Below are positions 24,442 through 33,398 of a stretch of DNA of 64,000 nt, piece after piece (the stretch's first letter is position 1; each line of letters starts with the position of its first letter). The stretch is from Pollutimonas sp. M17 (GTDB lineage Bacteria > Pseudomonadota > Gammaproteobacteria > Burkholderiales > Burkholderiaceae_B): NCBI RefSeq assembly GCF_025836975.1, contig NZ_CP107548.1, positions 434,001-498,000 of the forward strand, read 5' to 3'. The position numbers and the translations under genes are program-made. The notes beneath the pieces were generated by a model. It did not search any database and was not told the origin of the DNA. It saw only the letters and a list, made by a program, of their open reading frames with translations.

Positions 24442-26814
24442 ATGAACCCGGCCACGCCCCCCCTTGCCCGAGCAAGCGAACCTCCCATCCTGCTTTGTTT
24501 CTCACATCTGCGCTGGAACTTCGTGTACCAGCGTCCGCAGCATCTGATGTCGCGGTTTGCGCGCACCCATACCGTGCTTTACGTCGAAGAGCCCATGTTC
24601 GATTCGCCCCACGGACCCCGCCTGGAAGCGCGCGATGAGCCGGGCGGCGTACGCGTGCTGGTTCCGCATTTGTTTCCGGGACAGCAAGGCGAGCAGGCTG
24701 AAGACACGCAACGCGTTCTGCTGGACGGCTATCTGGCCGACCTGGATGCAGGCGGCCGGGGCATGGTGCTTTGGTATTACACGCCCATGAGCCTCGCCAT
24801 ATCGGACCATCTTCATGCAGGCTACATCGTCTATGACTGCATGGACGAGCTTTCCGCCTTCCGGGGCGCACCGCCGCAGATGGTGGCGCGCGAGCAAAAG
24901 CTGCTGGCCCTGGCCGACGTGGTATTTACGGGCGGCTACAGCCTATACCAGGCAAAGCGCGGCTTGCACGAGAACGTGTACGCATTTCCGAGCAGTGTAG
25001 ATATTTCACATTTTGCGCGCGCCAGGGAAACGCTTCCGGATCCGGAGGATCAGGCGGGCATCCCGCATCCCCGCCTGGGGTTTCATGGAGTGCTGGACGA
25101 GCGCCTGGACATAGACCTGCTGGGACAACTGGCCGACCTGCGCCCGGATTGGCATCTGGTGTTGATCGGGCCCGTCGTCAAGGTCGACCCCGCCTGCTTG
25201 CCCAGGCGGTCCAACATCCACTACCTGGGCGGCAAGGATTACAAGGACCTGCCAGCCTACCTGGCCGGCTGGGACGTTGCGCTGATGCCCTTCGCCCGGA
25301 ACGAATCCACGCGTTTCATCAGCCCCACCAAAACGCCGGAGTATCTGGCGGGAGGCCGCGCCGTGGTTTCCACGCCTATCGCCGATGTGGTCCGGAGCTA
25401 CGGGGATTGCGGCATGGTAAGAATTGCCGATACGGCGGAAGCCTTTGCGCACGCCATCGACGCCGAACTGAGCGGTGGCGCCGACCGGGCGGCGCTGTGC
25501 CGGCGTGCGGACGCCATCCTGGCCGGCATGTCCTGGGACGGGATATGGTTGCGCATGGCCGAAGTGATGTCGAAGGGCCGCCTCGCCATGGAGGGACTGT
25601 CCATCCTACCGGGCGCATTGCGTCCCGGCATGTCGCGGCGTGCCGCCGCCAATGACGACTACGACTACCTCGTCGTGGGTGCCGGCTTTGCGGGCAGTGT
25701 GCTGGCCGAGCGGCTGGCGGCGGGGATGAACAAGCGGGTCCTGCTTATCGACCGCCGTCCGCACATTGGCGGCAATGCCTACGATCACCGCGACGAAGCC
25801 GGAATCCTGGTTCATGAGTACGGGCCGCATATCTTCCATACCAATTCGGCCCGGGTGATGGATTACCTTTCCCGTTTCACCGAATGGCGGCCGTACGAAC
25901 ACCGCGTGCTGGCCCATGTGGATGGCAAGCTGGTGCCCATGCCCATCAACTTGACCACGCTGCGCATGCTGTTCGACAGGGACTTTACCCCCGGACAGGC
26001 GGGCGAATTCCTTGCGGCCCGTGCCGAAGCGATAGATCCGGTCCGGACGTCGGAAGATGTCGTGCTGAGCACGGTGGGCCGGGAGCTGTACGAGAAGTTC
26101 TTCCGCGGCTACACGCGCAAGCAGTGGGGCCTGGATCCCAGCCAGCTGGACAAGTCCGTCGCCGCGCGGGTCCCTGCGCGCTCGTCGCTTGACGACCGCT
26201 ACTTCACCGATGAATTTCAATGCATGCCGCTGCATGGCTATACGCGCATGTTCGAAAAGATGCTGGACCACCCGAACATTACCGTCTTGACGGGCAAGTC
26301 ATATGACGAAATCCGCCATGTCGCCAGTTTCGGCCATACCATCTATTGCGGTCCCATCGATGAGTTCTTCGGCCACTGTTACGGCAACTTGCCTTATCGT
26401 TCGTTGCAATTCCGCCATGTCACCCTGGACCGGGCCCGGTTTCAGCCCGTGGCGGTGGTCAACTACCCATCCGAAGACGTCCCTTACACCCGCATCACGG
26501 AGTACAAGCACTTGACCGGGCAGGTGCATGAGAAAACCAGTGTGACCTACGAATTCCCCAGCGCCGAGGGAGACCCTTATTATCCTGTGCCGCGGCCGGA
26601 AAACATGAGGCTGTTCCGCAGATACCAGGAATTGGCCGATAAGATAAGCGGCGTCACCTTCGTGGGCCGCCTGGCCACATACCGCTACTACAATATGGAC
26701 CAGGTCGTGGCGCAAGCGCTCGCCGTCTACGAACGGATCGCGGCCGCCGAGAGAACAAACGCCGGCCCGCCGGACCTCGACAGGCTTGCCGCCCCGGAAG
26801 CGCTGAAGCCATGA
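24442..26814 (+). CDS. glycosyltransferase fused to UDP-galactopyranose mutase
   Basis: A 790-residue two-domain protein starting at ATG 24442 with AAAGG six bases upstream. Residues 1-380 are a GT-B glycosyltransferase of the TuaH-like type ('WNFVYQRPQHLMSRFA', 'ESTRFISPTKTPEYLAGG'). A short linker leads to a complete UDP-galactopyranose mutase at about 406-775, with the FAD motif GAGFAG (413-418), 'IGGNAYD', 'YGPHIFHT' and 'FRGYTRKQWG'. The mutase makes UDP-galactofuranose; the transferase may use it directly. UGM is normally a separate protein of about 370 residues. The stop overlaps the next start (ATGA). Confidence 0.9.
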   Translation: MNPATPPLARASEPPILLCFSHLRWNFVYQRPQHLMSRFARTHTVLYVEEPMFDSPHGPRLEARDEPGGVRVLVPHLFPGQQGEQAEDTQRVLLDGYLADLDAGGRGMVLWYYTPMSLAISDHLHAGYIVYDCMDELSAFRGAPPQMVAREQKLLALADVVFTGGYSLYQAKRGLHENVYAFPSSVDISHFARARETLPDPEDQAGIPHPRLGFHGVLDERLDIDLLGQLADLRPDWHLVLIGPVVKVDPACLPRRSNIHYLGGKDYKDLPAYLAGWDVALMPFARNESTRFISPTKTPEYLAGGRAVVSTPIADVVRSYGDCGMVRIADTAEAFAHAIDAELSGGADRAALCRRADAILAGMSWDGIWLRMAEVMSKGRLAMEGLSILPGALRPGMSRRAAANDDYDYLVVGAGFAGSVLAERLAAGMNKRVLLIDRRPHIGGNAYDHRDEAGILVHEYGPHIFHTNSARVMDYLSRFTEWRPYEHRVLAHVDGKLVPMPINLTTLRMLFDRDFTPGQAGEFLAARAEAIDPVRTSEDVVLSTVGRELYEKFFRGYTRKQWGLDPSQLDKSVAARVPARSSLDDRYFTDEFQCMPLHGYTRMFEKMLDHPNITVLTGKSYDEIRHVASFGHTIYCGPIDEFFGHCYGNLPYRSLQFRHVTLDRARFQPVAVVNYPSEDVPYTRITEYKHLTGQVHEKTSVTYEFPSAEGDPYYPVPRPENMRLFRRYQELADKISGVTFVGRLATYRYYNMDQVVAQALAVYERIAAAERTNAGPPDLDRLAAPEALKP

Positions 26815-28004
26815 CGGTGCCCACCCTGTTTCGCAGCTACTTCATGGGCGGCTTCGAGTGTTCGACGCATCGCCGCCGGGGCGGCGTACGCCTGGACCTG
26901 TTGCGCGCTACGAGACACGATGTCCATGCCTGTCAGGACTACCGTGCACTGGCGAGCCACGGAATCGCCGCCGCCAGGGACGGGCTGCGCTGGCACCTGA
27001 TCGAGCAAAAACCCGGCCGCTACGATTGGAGCAGCTTTTTGCCCATGCTGCGCGCCTCCCGGAAAGCCGGCATGCAGATCATATGGGACCTGTGCCATTA
27101 TGGCTGGCCCGACCACATCGATATCTGGTCGCCGGAGTTTCCCGGACGGTTTGCCCGATTTGCCGCGGCGGCAGCGGCAGTGGTCCGCGACGAGACGCCG
27201 GAGACGCCATTCTATTGTCCCGTGAACGAGATTTCGTTCTGGGCCTGGGCGGGTGGAGACATGCGGTTGTTTGCGCCGTTCGCGACACGGCGCGGCATGG
27301 AGCTCAAGCGCCAGTTGGTGCAGGCCGCCATAGCGGGCATATGGTCGATTCGCGATGTGGATCCGCGTGCGCGGATCGTGAGCGTCGATCCCGTGATCCA
27401 TGTCGTGCCGAAGTCGCCCCGCAGCCTGGGCCCCGCCTTGCATGCCCGTGCCGCGCAGTATGAGGCATGGGACATGTTGACGGGCAGGCTGCATCCGGAA
27501 CTGGGCGGCAGTCCCGACTGCCTGGACATACTGGGCGTGAACTACTACTCCGACAACCAATGGTTCCTGCGCGGCGGCACCATTGAGCGGGACCACGCCT
27601 TGTACCGGCCCTTCCGGGACATCCTGGCGGAAGTCCATCGGCGCTACCAGCGTCCGCTTTTCGTCGCGGAAACGGGAGCGGAAGGCGACCTGCGCCGGCC
27701 CTGGTTCCGCTATGTATGCGACGAGGTCTTTGCTGCCGGCCTGGACGGCGTTCCTTTGGGCGGCATCTGCCTGTACCCGGTCACGGATTACGCTGGTTGG
27801 GCGGACGAACGCCACTGCGACTGCGGTCTGCTCGGAATGCCCGATGACCAGGGCAGCCGGACTACGTACGGTCCGCTGGCGGAGGAGCTTTCTTTACAGC
27901 AAGAGCGGTTCCGCCAAGCGCAGGAGGCAGGCTGCCGCGCGCCGGGGATCGACAGGGGGGTTGCAGCGGGCGCCGGCGGCGCGCTTGGAGCAGGCGCCTC
28001 ATGA
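26811..28004 (+). CDS. clan-A glycoside hydrolase (GH1-like), cytoplasmic
   Basis: A 397-residue TIM-barrel glycosidase. It has 'GGFECSTH' near the N-terminus, the acid/base Asn139-Glu140 (CPVNEISFW) and the nucleophile Glu287 (FVAETGAEG), arranged as in GH1 and related clan-A families. There is no signal peptide, so it acts in the cytoplasm. Both catalytic glutamates are present, so either hydrolysis or transglycosylation is possible. It overlaps the genes on both sides by four bases, an arrangement that implies one assembly pathway with the mutase fusion and the ABC exporter. The last 35 residues are low-complexity Ala/Gly. Confidence 0.78.
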   Translation: MTVPTLFRSYFMGGFECSTHRRRGGVRLDLLRATRHDVHACQDYRALASHGIAAARDGLRWHLIEQKPGRYDWSSFLPMLRASRKAGMQIIWDLCHYGWPDHIDIWSPEFPGRFARFAAAAAAVVRDETPETPFYCPVNEISFWAWAGGDMRLFAPFATRRGMELKRQLVQAAIAGIWSIRDVDPRARIVSVDPVIHVVPKSPRSLGPALHARAAQYEAWDMLTGRLHPELGGSPDCLDILGVNYYSDNQWFLRGGTIERDHALYRPFRDILAEVHRRYQRPLFVAETGAEGDLRRPWFRYVCDEVFAAGLDGVPLGGICLYPVTDYAGWADERHCDCGLLGMPDDQGSRTTYGPLAEELSLQQERFRQAQEAGCRAPGIDRGVAAGAGGALGAGAS

Positions 28005-29761
28005 GCCCGACGCGAATTCCCGACAGGCCCTGGCCGTTCTTGCTCAAATACATAGGCGCGCGGCGCTGGCAGTTCGCGGGGCTGGCCTTGCTGGTGACAG
28101 GCGCGGGCTCGTGCGCCGTAGCGGTCCAGTACGGCATGAAGATGATCGTCGACGCCATGGTCGCGGCTGACAGGCTGGCCGCCGCCGTATGGCAGCCCCT
28201 GTTGCTTTTCCTGAGCCTGATCGCGCTGGAGAACGTGCTGTGGCGTTGCAGCGGATGGCTGGGCTGCCGGGCCATCGTCGCCACAGGCGCGGACATCCGG
28301 GTGGACCTGTTCGAACACCTTATCGGCCATCCGATGCGGTATTTCACGAAGCATATGGCCGGCTCCCTCAGCAGCCGGATAACCGCAACGGCCGGCTCGA
28401 CCGGCGCAATACTGAGCCGGCTGACCTGGAATATCGCTCCGCCCGCGGTGGATTTCCTGGGGGCGGTAGTGGTGCTCAGCCTCGTCGACTACCGGATGGC
28501 CATGGCTCTCATCGCCTTCGTGGCCGTGGTGGCCGCCATCATTACCAGCTTTGGCGTACGGGGGCGGTCGCTGCACCGCGCATACGGCAAGCAGGCGGCG
28601 TCCGTGGGCGGAGAACTGGTCGACACCGTTTCCAACGTATGGACGATCAAGGCGTTCTCGGCGCGGGCCCGCGAGCGCGCCCGCCTGGAAGGCGCAATCG
28701 GCGTGGAGGCCATGGCCCAGCGCAAGAGCTGGATGTATCTTGAAAAAGCCCGCGTCATCCATGATTTTTTCCTTTGGATCATGGCCGGCACCATGCTCAC
28801 CTGGGCGATACAGGCCTGGCGCCTGGAAGCCATTTCGCCGGGAGACGTGGTCCTGGTCAGCGCCTTGACCTTCCGCATACTGCACGGTTCGCGCGACCTG
28901 GCGCTGGCGCTTGTCGAAATGTCGCAGGAATACGGTGTGATCGCAGAGATGCTGGAGGTGATAGGCGAGCGCCATTCCTTTTCAGACAGTCCTGGCGCCC
29001 TGCCCATACGGCCGCGCGAAGGCCGTATCGAATTCCACGACGTATCCTTCCACTATCCGGACGGACACGCCGTCTTCAAGCACCTGAACCTCGCGATACC
29101 GCCGGGCCAGAAGCTGGGGCTGGCGGGGCCTTCAGGCGGCGGAAAGTCGACCCTGCTGGCCCTGATACAACGCCTGGACGAGCCGCAGCACGGGCAGATA
29201 CGGATAGACGGGACACCCATCAACGAAATGGCGCAGGACTGCCTGCGGGAGGGCATTGCCGTGGTGCCCCAGGACATCAGCCTGTTCCGCCGCTCCATCA
29301 TGGAGAACATCCGCTACAGCCGTCCCGATGCCAGTGACGAGGAAGTACACGTTGCCGCGCGCTACGCGCTCTGCGACGGCTTCATACGCCAGATGCGGCA
29401 CGGATACGATACCGTGATCGGCGAGCGGGGCGCCACGCTTTCGGGCGGGCAGCGCCAGCGCCTGGCCATTGCCCGCGCTTTCCTCAAGGACGCGCCCGTA
29501 CTGCTGCTGGATGAAGCCACCTCCGCGCTCGACACGCGATCCGAGCGGGCGGTGCAGCAGGCATTGAGCGACCTGATTCAAGGACGCACCGTCATTGCCG
29601 TTGCGCATCGCCTATCGACGCTCAGCGGATTCGACCGTATCGTGATGCTGGCCGCGGGCAGGATTGTGGAGGACGGCTCTCCTCATGAACTGCTTGAACA
29701 TCCGGGGATGTTCAGTTCGCTCTGGCAGGCCCAGTCAGGCTCGCAACGCGCCAGCGCATAG
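28001..29761 (+). CDS. ABC exporter, fused permease and ATPase (MsbA/lipid-type)
   Basis: A 586-residue half-transporter with six membrane segments in residues 20-310 and an ATPase at 340-580: Walker A GPSGGGKS (376-383), signature LSGGQ (480-484), Walker B VLLLDEATSALD, and H-loop AVAHRLST. It is expected to act as a homodimer. The position after a galactofuranose-type transferase/mutase and a glycosidase suggests it exports a glycan, oligosaccharide or glycolipid; a peptide or drug substrate is less likely. It is the last gene of the operon. Confidence 0.88.
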   Translation: MSPTRIPDRPWPFLLKYIGARRWQFAGLALLVTGAGSCAVAVQYGMKMIVDAMVAADRLAAAVWQPLLLFLSLIALENVLWRCSGWLGCRAIVATGADIRVDLFEHLIGHPMRYFTKHMAGSLSSRITATAGSTGAILSRLTWNIAPPAVDFLGAVVVLSLVDYRMAMALIAFVAVVAAIITSFGVRGRSLHRAYGKQAASVGGELVDTVSNVWTIKAFSARARERARLEGAIGVEAMAQRKSWMYLEKARVIHDFFLWIMAGTMLTWAIQAWRLEAISPGDVVLVSALTFRILHGSRDLALALVEMSQEYGVIAEMLEVIGERHSFSDSPGALPIRPREGRIEFHDVSFHYPDGHAVFKHLNLAIPPGQKLGLAGPSGGGKSTLLALIQRLDEPQHGQIRIDGTPINEMAQDCLREGIAVVPQDISLFRRSIMENIRYSRPDASDEEVHVAARYALCDGFIRQMRHGYDTVIGERGATLSGGQRQRLAIARAFLKDAPVLLLDEATSALDTRSERAVQQALSDLIQGRTVIAVAHRLSTLSGFDRIVMLAAGRIVEDGSPHELLEHPGMFSSLWQAQSGSQRASA

Positions 29762-29932
29762 GCGGACGAGGATTTCGCCCTGCACATGCTGTTCGACGGC
29801 AGCACCGAAGATGCGAGCCTGATGAGCACGAGACCATGATCAGGCAGTGATTGAGCAAGGTGGCGCTGCAGGAAGCGACATAAATAGGCGGCAGGTCACG
29901 GCCGACGGCGAATCCATGACTTGACGTCCGAT

Positions 29933-30547
29933 TCACTTGCTGTCCTGCTTCTGGTTCAGCGTGTTGGCCATCTTCAAATGTTCCCGCAGCTTGGGCAGGG
30001 CTTCGGTGGCCAGGGCCTTGACGTCGGGATCGTCCGCTTCCCGGCTGGCCTCCTCGAACATCTGGACGGTGGATTCGTGCGCCGCGACGCCGATGCGGTT
30101 CACATACATCGCGTCGAAGGCGCCGCCGGAAAGCGCCTTCAAGGCGGTGATTTCGGTCACCTGCATGGCGGACGGCCCGGTGGGCGGCGTCACCCCCTTG
30201 TCGCTTGCAAGTTTCGCCGCTTCCTTGGCCATTTTTTCATGGTCCTGGACCATCATTTGGGCAAAGTCCTTCACATCCTGACTCTTCGTCTTCTCCAGGG
30301 CCAATTGGCTGCCCTGTATCTCGGCAAAGCTGCCTTGAACGGCGTTCTCGAGAAAGCGCCGATCGTCTCCGCTGAGTTCCGAGGGCTGCCCGGCCTGGTT
30401 TGCAGCCGGTGCGGCTTGCTGGGCGCCAGGCTGCTGTGTCCGGGACTGCTGGGACGGCTGGCCATCCACGGTGGTCTGGGCATGCGCACCCAAGGCAGCC
30501 AGTGCGAAGCCCAATGCAAGGGCAAAGGCGGTATGAGCTTTTTTCAT
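29933..30547 (-). CDS. DUF4142 ferritin-like periplasmic protein
   Basis: A 204-residue secreted protein starting at ATG 30547 with AGGAGGAAC upstream. The signal peptide ends AHA (residue 23 or 24), then a Gln/Pro-rich linker of about 35 residues leads to a DUF4142 four-helix domain ('FLENAVQGSFAEIQGSQLA', 'MVQDHEKMAKE'). The family is linked to envelope stress and nodulation-type outer-membrane proteins, but the biochemical role is unknown. It faces the ABC exporter gene tail-to-tail. Confidence 0.85.
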   Translation of the reverse strand: MKKAHTAFALALGFALAALGAHAQTTVDGQPSQQSRTQQPGAQQAAPAANQAGQPSELSGDDRRFLENAVQGSFAEIQGSQLALEKTKSQDVKDFAQMMVQDHEKMAKEAAKLASDKGVTPPTGPSAMQVTEITALKALSGGAFDAMYVNRIGVAAHESTVQMFEEASREADDPDVKALATEALPKLREHLKMANTLNQKQDSK

Positions 30548-30622
30548 AGTTCCTCCTGGGAATTGGCGGGCACGAAGGCCCGCATTCAACCCTGTCGGCA
30601 AGGCTCGTACCTGACCTGGCGG

Positions 30623-31513
30623 CTACATCCCGTCGGAGGCGCATCCTGCGGCGATATTTTCCGCAAGCGGAATGCTGGCGTGCCGCCCCGACAGCCGCTC
30701 GAATTCCCGCATGTCGTGGCTGCAGAACAGCTGCACATCCGTATCGCCTTGCCGGACGAGCTCGCGCAGCCTTTGCTGGTTATGCACGCGTTGGCTCCTG
30801 TCCTTGTCCATCATCCACTGATAGAAGCGCAAGCCTGGCGTGCAACACGGCCGGACCGGGTCCATTTCGCCATGGAAAAAATAGGCATCGCCAGCCAGCA
30901 GCAGCCACTTGTCGCCCCGGTCGATCGCGATCCCGGCATGGCCGTACGTATGGCCGATGAGGGGCACGAACAGAATTTCCGGGGGCAGGCCTTCAAGGGG
31001 GCCGGCACGGTCAAAGCCATTCCACGGCTCTCCCGTATGGGCATCGTAAATTTTCCAGTGCTTCATGCTCGACCACTGTTGGGGGCGAAACCGCTGCCTG
31101 TCCAGCCAGGTCTTCTGCAGCAGGGCTGCGTCGCGCTCTTGAGCCAGCATGTGGATCTTGGCTTCGGGGAAATCATCGAGTCCGCCGGCGTGGTCAAAAT
31201 CCAGATGAGTCAGGACAATATGTCGGACGTCTTTTGCACTGAACCCCAGCCGTTCTATCTGGCGCAAGGCGGTCATCTCCTCGCGAAAATCGGGGCTCAG
31301 CAAGGCGAGAAAAAACAGGCTTAGCCGGCTTCTGGGGTTGGCGACATCCCGCAGGCCGAAGCCCGTGTCGCACAGGACCAGTCCGGAGCTGGTCTCAAGC
31401 AAGAGGCAATGGCAGGCCAGCGTTCCCCGCGTAAACACGCCCTCGGGCCCCGCATCCATCAGCCGGCCTCCCAATGGGCAGGACGAAATGCAATTCAAAT
31501 GATGTATGCGCAT
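30623..31513 (-). CDS. metallo-beta-lactamase-fold hydrolase (lactonase-like)
   Basis: A 296-residue MBL-fold enzyme starting at ATG 31513 with GAGG upstream. The metal ligands are complete: HLDFDH (HxDxDH), His in GHTYGH, Asp in GDAYF, and a final His in CSHD. The dinuclear Zn arrangement and length match the AttM/AiiA-like lactonase group that can open N-acyl homoserine lactones. Many paralogues act on other lactones or thioesters, so quorum quenching is only a possibility. It is divergent from an FAD hydroxylase. Confidence 0.8.
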   Translation of the reverse strand: MRIHHLNCISSCPLGGRLMDAGPEGVFTRGTLACHCLLLETSSGLVLCDTGFGLRDVANPRSRLSLFFLALLSPDFREEMTALRQIERLGFSAKDVRHIVLTHLDFDHAGGLDDFPEAKIHMLAQERDAALLQKTWLDRQRFRPQQWSSMKHWKIYDAHTGEPWNGFDRAGPLEGLPPEILFVPLIGHTYGHAGIAIDRGDKWLLLAGDAYFFHGEMDPVRPCCTPGLRFYQWMMDKDRSQRVHNQQRLRELVRQGDTDVQLFCSHDMREFERLSGRHASIPLAENIAAGCASDGM

Positions 31514-31576
31514 GTCTCGTTCCTCTTGCGTGGCATCGAAATCCGGCAGCAAGCCTCATACCCATATCGGGAGTCC

Positions 31577-32887
31577 ATGAATCGCTTGGATCGGCGTCCG
31601 AAGGCGCATCCCCTTGACGATCCGGCGCGCCGCATGCAGACTTGGCGCATGGAAAATTCCGCTCCAGGCATGAATGCCCGCTGTTGCATCGTCGGTGGCG
31701 GCCCGGCCGGCATGATGCTGGGGCTGCTGCTGGCGCGCGCCGGCATTGCCGCCATCGTGCTCGAAAAGCACGCCGATTTCCTGCGGGATTTCCGGGGCGA
31801 CACGGTGCACCCATCCACCCTGGAAATCCTGGCTGAGCTGGGGCTCAAAGAGCGGTTCGATGCCTTGCCGCAGCACCGGGTTGAGCAATTGGACGGCATG
31901 TTCGCCGACGGCATGCACGCCCTGGGCGACTTCCGCAGCCTGCGGCCCTTCCCCTACATGGCGCTGGTCCCGCAATGGGATCTTCTCGATCTGCTGGCCG
32001 CCGAAGCGAAGCGCCAAAGCGGATTCCGGCTGTGCATGAGCCACGAGGCGACAGAGCTGTTGCGCGGCCCGGACGGAAGGGTGGCCGGCGTAATGGCCCG
32101 GTCGCCCGATGGCATGGTCCAGGTCAATGCCGATCTTGTTGTCGGGTGCGATGGCCGGCATTCCTTGCTCCGTTCCGCCGCGGGCCTGCAAACGAAGAAT
32201 CTGGGCGCACCCATGGACGTGATGTGGTTCCGCCTTCCGCGCCTGCCCACCGACCCTCCGGGCACGTTCGGAGCGCCAGGCTATGGCAATTTCCTGGTCA
32301 TGCTGAACCGCAATGAGTACTGGCAGATCGCCAGCGTGATCGCCAAGGGAGATGCAGACCGGTGGCGCCAGCGTCCGATCGGGGATTTCCAGGCCAGGGT
32401 GGCTGGAAAGGTGGGCTTCCTGGCCGATCGTGTCCATGGCATTGCTTCGTGGGATAACGTCAAGCTGCTGGAAGTGCGGGTGGATCGCCTGGAGCGATGG
32501 CACCGGCCCGGCCTGCTCCTGATAGGCGATGCGGCCCATGCCATGTCGCCCATAGGCGGCGTGGGAATCAACCTGGCCATACAGGACGCGGTGGCGGCCG
32601 GCAACATTTTGGCTCCAGCCTTGCTGGCTTCAGGCGTGCCCGATGAATCCGTCCTGGCTGCCGTGCAGCAACGGCGCTTGCTGCCAACAAAGATCATTCA
32701 GGGTCTTCAGGTGTTTATCCAGCGGCGTGTGATCGCGCCGGCGCTGGCCAGGCAGGACAGCGACAAGCCGGTCGAGCTGCCTGGAATCGTACGATGGCTG
32801 CTAAAGTCTTCCTTCATCCGCTCGATCCCCGCCCGTATCCTGGGACAAGGGTTCCGGCGCGAGCATGTGCGGCCTTTGCGCCGCTGA
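31577..32887 (+). CDS. FAD-dependent aromatic-hydroxylase-type monooxygenase
   Basis: About 436 residues from ATG 31577; ATG 31634 or 31649 is also possible, and the frame to 31409 overlaps the divergent gene. It shows the dinucleotide motif GGGPAGMM, 'EKHADFLRDFRGDTVHPS', the DG-type 'VGCDGRHSLLR' and the second FAD motif GDAAHAMSPIGGVGINLA (in part). These place it in the class A flavoprotein hydroxylases (PheA/TfdB/UbiH-like). The substrate is unknown. Divergence from the MBL hydrolase suggests a hydroxylation-plus-lactone step pair or simple adjacency. Confidence 0.82.
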   Translation: MNRLDRRPKAHPLDDPARRMQTWRMENSAPGMNARCCIVGGGPAGMMLGLLLARAGIAAIVLEKHADFLRDFRGDTVHPSTLEILAELGLKERFDALPQHRVEQLDGMFADGMHALGDFRSLRPFPYMALVPQWDLLDLLAAEAKRQSGFRLCMSHEATELLRGPDGRVAGVMARSPDGMVQVNADLVVGCDGRHSLLRSAAGLQTKNLGAPMDVMWFRLPRLPTDPPGTFGAPGYGNFLVMLNRNEYWQIASVIAKGDADRWRQRPIGDFQARVAGKVGFLADRVHGIASWDNVKLLEVRVDRLERWHRPGLLLIGDAAHAMSPIGGVGINLAIQDAVAAGNILAPALLASGVPDESVLAAVQQRRLLPTKIIQGLQVFIQRRVIAPALARQDSDKPVELPGIVRWLLKSSFIRSIPARILGQGFRREHVRPLRR

Positions 32888-32915
32888 TTTTTTATCGTTG
32901 ACTGCGAGAGGCATC

Positions 32916-33362
32916 ATGGATCTGTTCATGCAGGCCGCGCTGGAAGAGGCGCGGCTCGGTTTCCAGGAGGGTGGCATTCCCATCGGCTCGGTCATTGTGC
33001 ACGAGGGCCGAATTCTGGGTCGCGGCCACAACCGGCGGGTGCAGCAGGGCAGTGCCATCCTGCATGGCGAGATGGATGCTTTCGAGAACGCCGGCCGTCA
33101 AAGCGCGCAGGTCTATCGCGAGTGCGTGCTGTACACCACACTGTCGCCCTGTTCCATGTGCAGCGGCGCCATACTGCTGTACGGTATCCCGCGCATCATC
33201 GTCGGCGAGAACCTGACCTTTATGGGCGAGGAAGAATTGCTGCGTTCGCGCGGTGTCCAGGTCGAGGTCTTGCAGGACCCTGGCTGCATCGCGCTGATGC
33301 GGGAGTTCATTGCCGCCAAACCCCGCCTTTGGAACGAGGACATCGGCGAGCCGGACGCCTGA
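32916..33362 (+). CDS. cytosine deaminase-like nucleoside/base deaminase (yeast Fcy1 type)
   Basis: A 148-residue CDA-fold protein that starts at ATG 32916 with GAGAGG just upstream. The zinc site is HGEMDAFEN (His-Ala/Gly-Glu) and SPCSMCSG (PCxxC). Beyond the shared fold, the segment 'LYTTLSPC', 'YGIPRIIVGEN' and the tail 'WNEDIGE' match yeast cytosine deaminase closely. It therefore more likely deaminates a free base or creatinine-like ring than tRNA adenosine (TadA). It follows the FAD hydroxylase by 28 bases and may be cotranscribed with it. Confidence 0.82.
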   Translation: MDLFMQAALEEARLGFQEGGIPIGSVIVHEGRILGRGHNRRVQQGSAILHGEMDAFENAGRQSAQVYRECVLYTTLSPCSMCSGAILLYGIPRIIVGENLTFMGEEELLRSRGVQVEVLQDPGCIALMREFIAAKPRLWNEDIGEPDA

Positions 33363-33398
33363 TTGGCGTCGCGGACGGCGATAATGTCCCCGCAGGGG

